From Nitrospira sp. (lineage in GTDB: Bacteria > Nitrospirota > Nitrospiria > Nitrospirales > Nitrospiraceae): a stretch of DNA of 10,083 nt. Location: contig JACOEF010000415.1 in assembly GCA_024998705.1 (NCBI GenBank), positions 1 to 10,083 on the forward strand, written 5' to 3'. Both the position numbers and the translations under genes were made by a program. Each line of letters opens with the position of its first letter. Position 1 is the stretch's first letter. Shown here piece by piece: positions 6,408 to 10,083 of the stretch. Under the pieces are notes generated by a model, which ran no database searches, was not told where the DNA came from, and saw nothing but the letters and a program-made list of their open reading frames with translations.

Positions 6408-7679
6408 ATGAGTGACACCGCTGTCAGCGTTACCGGCCTCTCCAAGCGCTATCGCTTAGGGACGACACATGCTCAAGACGGTTCCCTGGCCGGAGCCTTG
6501 GCGCGTGGACTTCGCCACCTCGCCGGTCGGCAACCGGCACCTCCTCAGACCAATGACACCCTATGGGCGCTGCGCGACGTGTCGTTTGAGATTAAAAAAG
6601 GCGAAGTCTTCGGAGTCATCGGCACCAACGGCTCGGGCAAAAGCACGCTCCTCAAGATTCTTTCGCGGGTGACGGAACCCACCAAAGGCCGTGCGATCAT
6701 CAACGGCCGATTTTGCGGTTTATTGGAAGTGGGCACCGGATTCCACCCGGAACTGACCGGGCGCGACAATGTCTTCATGAGCGGAGCGATCCTCGGCATG
6801 AAGCGGCAGGAGATTGCGAAAAAGTTCGACGAGATCGTGGCATTCGCCGAAGTCGAGCAATTTATCGACACACCCGTGAAACATTATTCCAGCGTAATGT
6901 ATGTTCGGCTCGGGTTCTCCGTGCTGGCCCACATGGATCCGGACATTCTTATCGTCGATGAAGTGTTGGCGGTCGGAGACGTCCGGTTTCAAAAGAAATG
7001 CATGGGGAAGATGGAAGATGTGGGACAGCATGGGCGGACGGTGATCCTCGTTTCCCACGACATGCCGGCGATTACCCGGATGTGTTCCCGGGCGATTCTC
7101 CTGAACAAGGGAGAAGTAGTGCAGGCAGGACCGGCTCATGACGTGGTGAATCACTACCTCCATGCCGGGCACATTCAACCCGCAGTCGAATGGCCTGATC
7201 CAACCCAGGCCCCGGCCAATGACGTCGTTCGCCTCGGTGCCGTGCGAGTCCGGACTGAGGCCGGCATCGTCACGGACCGATTCGACATCCGCAAGCCGAT
7301 TGACCTTGAAGTGGAATTTGATGTCGTGAAAGCCGGGCATATCTTTGTGCCGGTCTTCAATCTCTACAATGAAGAAGATGTCCTCGTGTTTATCGCGCAC
7401 GACCGTGACCCCGCCTGGCAGCGGACCCCTCGCCCGACCGGTCGGTATACTTCCACCGCCAGAATTCCCGGAAACTTGCTGGCCGAGGGAATGGTGTCGG
7501 TCTCATCCTTGATGATGACCGAAGATCCTTTTCGCCTGCACGTGCACGCTCCCCGAGCAATCGGATTTCGTGTGGACGACAGCGGGACCGGAGATTCAGC
7601 ACGGGGAGATTTTCACGGTCGATGGCCGGGAGTGGTTCGGCCGATTCTGGAGTGGCGAACCAGATATATACCGGAATAG
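6408..7679 (+). CDS. wzt: Wzt-type ABC ATPase with C-terminal carbohydrate-binding extension
   Basis: A 423-residue ATPase that powers the preceding permease. Walker A is GTNGSGKST (72-80), Walker B is DILIVDE (179-185) followed by VLAVGD, and the H-loop is VSHD with His217. The stretch GRFCGLLEVGTGFHPELTGR after Walker A is the usual polysaccharide-exporter Q-loop region. The signature, normally SSGM in this family, reads SSVM here (161-164), so its conserved Gly is Val163. Residues about 275-423 form an extra beta-rich domain like that of Wzt proteins that recognise the finished, capped or modified glycan. Such a domain implies ATP-driven export of a fully assembled chain whose end is specifically recognised. 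The ATG directly follows the permease stop. Function is clear at family level; the altered signature may affect activity. Confidence 0.9.
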   Translation: MSDTAVSVTGLSKRYRLGTTHAQDGSLAGALARGLRHLAGRQPAPPQTNDTLWALRDVSFEIKKGEVFGVIGTNGSGKSTLLKILSRVTEPTKGRAIINGRFCGLLEVGTGFHPELTGRDNVFMSGAILGMKRQEIAKKFDEIVAFAEVEQFIDTPVKHYSSVMYVRLGFSVLAHMDPDILIVDEVLAVGDVRFQKKCMGKMEDVGQHGRTVILVSHDMPAITRMCSRAILLNKGEVVQAGPAHDVVNHYLHAGHIQPAVEWPDPTQAPANDVVRLGAVRVRTEAGIVTDRFDIRKPIDLEVEFDVVKAGHIFVPVFNLYNEEDVLVFIAHDRDPAWQRTPRPTGRYTSTARIPGNLLAEGMVSVSSLMMTEDPFRLHVHAPRAIGFRVDDSGTGDSARGDFHGRWPGVVRPILEWRTRYIPE

Positions 7680-7772
7680 GAGCCTGCAGCACCGCATCAG
7701 GGTGGTCCCTTGGCTGCAAAGCCCTCCCTATTGGACGACAAACACGGCTATACCTGAGAAACTCATACCCAA

Positions 7773-7810
7773 TTGGCCGGCTTGCGACAGGCCTATAAAC
7801 GTGCTACACA
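7773..7810 (+). promoter_or_regulatory. Weak promoter candidate upstream of the XRE-cupin gene
   Basis: The 172-base gap after the ATPase gene holds two weak sigma70-like pairs: TTGGCC (7773-7778) with TATAAA (7794-7799) at 15 bp spacing, and TTGCGA (7782-7787) with TACACA (7805-7810) at 17 bp. Either would let the regulator be transcribed apart from the export operon. No clear terminator is visible in the gap, so read-through from the ATPase gene is also possible. Confidence 0.2.
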
Positions 7811-7851
7811 CAGCGCGCGAGTCCAGGGCAGGCACAAAAGGATAGAACGGC

Positions 7852-8460
7852 GTGGAGAAAAAGACCAAGAAGAAGGCCCCTCGGAAGAGCCTGGCAACCG
7901 AGGATCGAAAAAAAATGCATGTCGGCGATATCGTTCGCCGTCTCCGCAAAAGCCGCCACCTCTCTGTCCGAACTCTAGCGGACAAATGCGGGTTCTCCCC
8001 CAGTTTTATCTCACAGGTCGAACTCCGGCAGGCCTCTCCCTCTATTGCCTCCACCGAGCGGATCGCATCGGCGCTCGGCGTAACCCTTGGAGAGTTTTTC
8101 AGAACTATCAGTCCGTCACACGCGGCTGTCATCCGAGCGGATGCCAGACCGGTAGTGGAAAGTGAGTGGTCCCGGGCCAGGATCGAAGCGATCGGGCCGA
8201 TCAGTGAAGACAGCCAGCTAGAACCCATGGTCATTACGCTGGAATCGGGCGGCGCCAGCGGGTCACGTCCGTATGTACGTCAGGCAGAACAACTCGCCGT
8301 CGTCCTGCAGGGAACCGTCGAACTCACTTTGGAAGAAACCCTGTATAGTCTCAAACGAGGGGATGCCGCCTGCATTCCGTCGGAAATTCATCATTGTTGG
8401 CGGAATAAGAGCAGAAAGCCGGCCCAAGTGCTCATTGTCACGGCCCACCGACACGTGTAG
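7852..8460 (+). CDS. XRE-family transcription regulator with C-terminal cupin domain
   Basis: A 202-residue predicted DNA-binding regulator. The first 21 residues are lysine-rich and probably disordered. Residues about 24-83 are an XRE helix-turn-helix: RRLRKSRHLSVRTLADKCGF, then SPSFISQVELRQASPSI and LGVTLGEFF, the standard recognition pattern. Residues about 125-198 are a cupin_2 barrel (VVLQGTVELTL, then GDAACIPSEIHHCWRN) that usually senses a small ligand. The first cupin motif lacks its usual metal-binding His residues (YVRQAEQL at 141-148), so metal-free ligand sensing is likely. I use the GTG at 7852 because AAGGA (7838-7842) sits 9 bases before it; an internal ATG at 7915 would remove only the lysine-rich tail and keep the DNA-binding domain. 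It lies between two export blocks, convergent with the oxygenase gene. Target genes are unknown; the palindrome at 434 is one candidate site. Confidence 0.85.
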   Translation: MEKKTKKKAPRKSLATEDRKKMHVGDIVRRLRKSRHLSVRTLADKCGFSPSFISQVELRQASPSIASTERIASALGVTLGEFFRTISPSHAAVIRADARPVVESEWSRARIEAIGPISEDSQLEPMVITLESGGASGSRPYVRQAEQLAVVLQGTVELTLEETLYSLKRGDAACIPSEIHHCWRNKSRKPAQVLIVTAHRHV

Positions 8461-8542
8461 GCCCGCGTTTCCCACTTACTTGGCTCTGTTCCCCCCTCAC
8501 CCTCCAACCATTTGGCCTGCAGTACGACAAGCACCTTACGCA

Positions 8543-9217
8543 TCAGGCATGTTCGGTCATGAACCAACCGGCAATCGAGAGGCGCTTGTGATCTCCCGCT
8601 GTTTGGTCTACCCGGCACACCCGATGGAACCGCGGCACGGTAAACATGACCAACGACCCCGGCTTGGGGGCGATACAATGCGTAATGGCTAGATCCGGCT
8701 TTCCGTGTTTTGTTTCACCGGTCGCTGCGTAGATCATCAACTCTCCGCCCCAATCACATTCCCATGCTTCATGAAAGTAACTCACCATTGCGAGACGACG
8801 GCGGGGAGCAGGCTTCCCACCGACCGGATGACCTTGATCCGTATCATCGTGCGTCAGCAGGCAGTCACCGGCACTATAAGAATAATAGCTGAACCCCAAA
8901 TGCCGCCTGCTAATATTCGGAAACGATTCGATATACTCCTGAATGCAGGGCATCTCCAATCGACTGAGCAGGAGTTGCCCCTGCGGTTGGGCAATCTCAG
9001 CTTTTGCCCAGTTTCAGGAATTGGGAAAATCCTGCCGGACGTATGACAAATCGTGCAACTGATTCCAATTCGCACGGTTCATCGCCTGTCGAAACTGAGT
9101 CCGCTCCTCGGCGGACCAAAAATTCTCGATGACGAGGACCGGCGTCTGGTGAAACGAAAAGGATTCGAGACCGACCGGCAGCGGTGCCTGCCTGACTTGC
9201 CCTGATTTGATCTTCAT
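8543..9217 (-). pseudogene. 2-oxoglutarate/Fe(II) oxygenase interrupted by an in-frame TGA
   Basis: Read as one frame this gives 224 codons, the normal size for a prolyl-hydroxylase-like 2OG-Fe(II) oxygenase, with one TGA at codon 68 (9014-9016). The N-terminal piece includes TPVLVIENFWSAEERTQFRQ. The second piece holds the catalytic core: HDD with His123 and Asp125, distal His198 (VPRFHRV), the 2OG-binding Arg212 (HKRLSIAGWF) and DWGGEL at 155-160. The frame does not shift across the TGA and the codons after it still read as protein, so the gene is either a recent nonsense pseudogene, a sequencing error, a recoded gene, or two polypeptides with restart at TTG 8959 or ATG 8953. The start is well supported by AGGGGAG 8 bases upstream. 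It lies 35 bases after a permease gene, so it may hydroxylate an exported product or its carrier. The substrate is unknown. Confidence 0.75.
8975..9010 (-). repeat. Alternative hairpins immediately after the in-frame TGA
   Basis: On the coding (minus) strand, TGGGCAA (9010-9004) begins 3 bases after the TGA and pairs perfectly with TTGCCCA (8994-8988) around a 9-base loop. The same TTGCCC can instead pair with GGGCAA (8980-8975) around an 8-base loop that starts 26 bases after the TGA, with CTGAG and CTCAG outside as a possible lower stem. The two hairpins exclude each other. The position is reminiscent of a bacterial SECIS element, but the loop AACCGCAG lacks a G in its first two bases, so the match is poor. 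Confidence 0.4.
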
Positions 9218-9252
9218 CCCACTACTCCCCTATTCCCCGTTCGGTAGATCGA

Positions 9253-10044
9253 CTACTCACCGACCCGCACCAACGACCCCCGTTCCTTACACACACTGAA
9301 GGTGTGATGAAACCACAGGATGACCGCTCCAAGATACACAAGATTTAACCCGCTGGCCAAGCTCAGACTGCTCAGGGGAGCCGCATGGGTGGCCAGAAGT
9401 CCGCGCATGCCCTCAAACACATGGGCGGCCGGATTGATCGAGGCCACGGCTCTCAGCCAGGACGGCAGGACCTCCATAGGATAAAACACGCAGGAGATCG
9501 GCTGAAACAGAAACACCATGCTCCAGGCCAACACTTCCGCCTCCTGTCCAAACCGCATGATCAACGACGTCGTGAATACACCGATGATCCAGCCGGTCAG
9601 CACAAGATTCATAATGAACGGCACCAGCCAGAGCCCGATGATAAAAACGTTGTACCCGTACAAGATCCAGGCGCAGACCGACATCACCATCGACACTGCA
9701 GTGACTTTAAACAGGCTCATCACCATGGTGGCTGCTAGAAATTCGTTCGGCGTGAGCGGGCTGGCGAACAGGTTCATGAGATTACGCGCCCAGATTTCTT
9801 CGAGAAACGAAATGGTGATGCCCTGCTGCGAGCGAAAGAGCACGTCCCAGAGAATCAACGCTCCGAGGAGAAATGTGACCACCGCCGGCATCTGGCCTTG
9901 AAACGTCGCCAGATAAACGGTGATGAATCCCCAGACCACGAGGTCTAGAAAGGGCCAGTAGATGATCTCCATCACCCGCGGCAGACTGCGACGGTAGAGA
10001 TACAGGTGACGGATCACCAGGGCTGCAATACGATGATAGGCCAT
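9253..10044 (-). CDS. ABC-2 type transporter permease
   Basis: A 263-residue integral membrane protein with six likely spans near 25-45, 54-70, 103-128, 133-160, 170-190 and 228-248. The segment SINPAAHVFEGMRGLL (202-217) before the last span is the ABC-2 permease hallmark, and the amphipathic N-terminus with LYRRSLPRVMEIIYWP is typical of the YadH/NodJ-like branch. It is quite different in sequence from the Wzm-type permease at 5556, so this is a second exporter rather than a duplication. Its ATPase is not in the window and is expected just beyond the right edge; a stop codon 6 bases before its ATG shows a coupled upstream gene. Downstream, 35 bases away, is the interrupted oxygenase. Substrate cannot be told from sequence. 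Confidence 0.88.
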   Translation of the reverse strand: MAYHRIAALVIRHLYLYRRSLPRVMEIIYWPFLDLVVWGFITVYLATFQGQMPAVVTFLLGALILWDVLFRSQQGITISFLEEIWARNLMNLFASPLTPNEFLAATMVMSLFKVTAVSMVMSVCAWILYGYNVFIIGLWLVPFIMNLVLTGWIIGVFTTSLIMRFGQEAEVLAWSMVFLFQPISCVFYPMEVLPSWLRAVASINPAAHVFEGMRGLLATHAAPLSSLSLASGLNLVYLGAVILWFHHTFSVCKERGSLVRVGE

Positions 10045-10050
10045 CGGCCG

Positions 10051-10083
10051 CTAGGGTTTCCCTTCACAAGGCTTCTCGTGACA
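10051..10083 (-). CDS. C-terminal end of an upstream gene (possibly the permease's ATPase)
   Basis: The window edge reads in frame as ten codons (CHEKPCEGKP) ending in TAG at 10051-10053, 6 bases before the permease ATG. ABC-2 permease genes commonly follow their ATP-binding subunit gene at this spacing, which is the only reason for the suggestion. Ten residues cannot identify a protein. Confidence 0.3.
   Translation of the reverse strand, partial: CHEKPCEGKP

Noticed and set aside
8461..8542. A bidirectional terminator between the convergent regulator and oxygenase genes
   Set aside because: One would be expected there, but I find no stable stem with a T-run in this C-rich spacer.
8975..9016. 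A firm selenocysteine (SECIS) call at the TGA
   Set aside because: The hairpin distance is acceptable but the loop lacks the expected early G and no selenocysteine genes are visible, so it is reported only as a possibility.

Overview
The window looks like part of a surface-polysaccharide or secondary-metabolite locus of a moderately GC-rich Gram-negative bacterium. The style of the proteins (FkbH-type HAD protein, Wzm/Wzt exporter with a C-terminal carbohydrate-binding extension) would fit Nitrospirota, but nothing in the sequence proves the taxon.

Layout. Bases 1-717 hold no convincing gene. An AT-richer patch at about 421-505 carries two inverted repeats and a sigma70-like promoter candidate pointing right. 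A rightward gene series follows: a hexapeptide-repeat serine-acetyltransferase-like protein (718-1368), an FkbH-family HAD-IIIC protein (1462-3459), a fused MaoC-like dehydratase/short-chain dehydrogenase (3446-4993), a discrete acyl carrier protein (5159-5392), and an ABC polysaccharide exporter with a Wzm-type permease (5556-6407) and a Wzt-type ATPase with a C-terminal extension (6408-7679). An XRE-cupin regulator (GTG start, 7852-8460) closes the rightward block. From the right edge an opposing set reads leftward: the last codons of an unknown gene (10051-10083), a second ABC-2 permease (9253-10044), and a 2-oxoglutarate/Fe(II) oxygenase (8543-9217). The oxygenase frame is continuous except for one in-frame TGA at codon 68.

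How the parts could work together (inference). FkbH proteins load a glyceryl unit from 1,3-bisphosphoglycerate onto an ACP. A dehydratase and a ketoreductase acting on glyceryl-ACP would give lactoyl-ACP, the logic proposed for the bryostatin loading module. All four activities are present here as free-standing type-II proteins with no polyketide synthase, directly beside a Wzm/Wzt exporter. The simplest reading is a small pathway that makes a C3 acyl group (glyceryl, pyruvyl or lactoyl) and places it on a sugar or glycan before export, with the hexapeptide acyltransferase or the FkbH C-terminal domain as the transferase. This system, the interrupted oxygenase with hairpins just after its TGA, and a Wzt signature motif with Gly replaced by Val are the items most worth checking.
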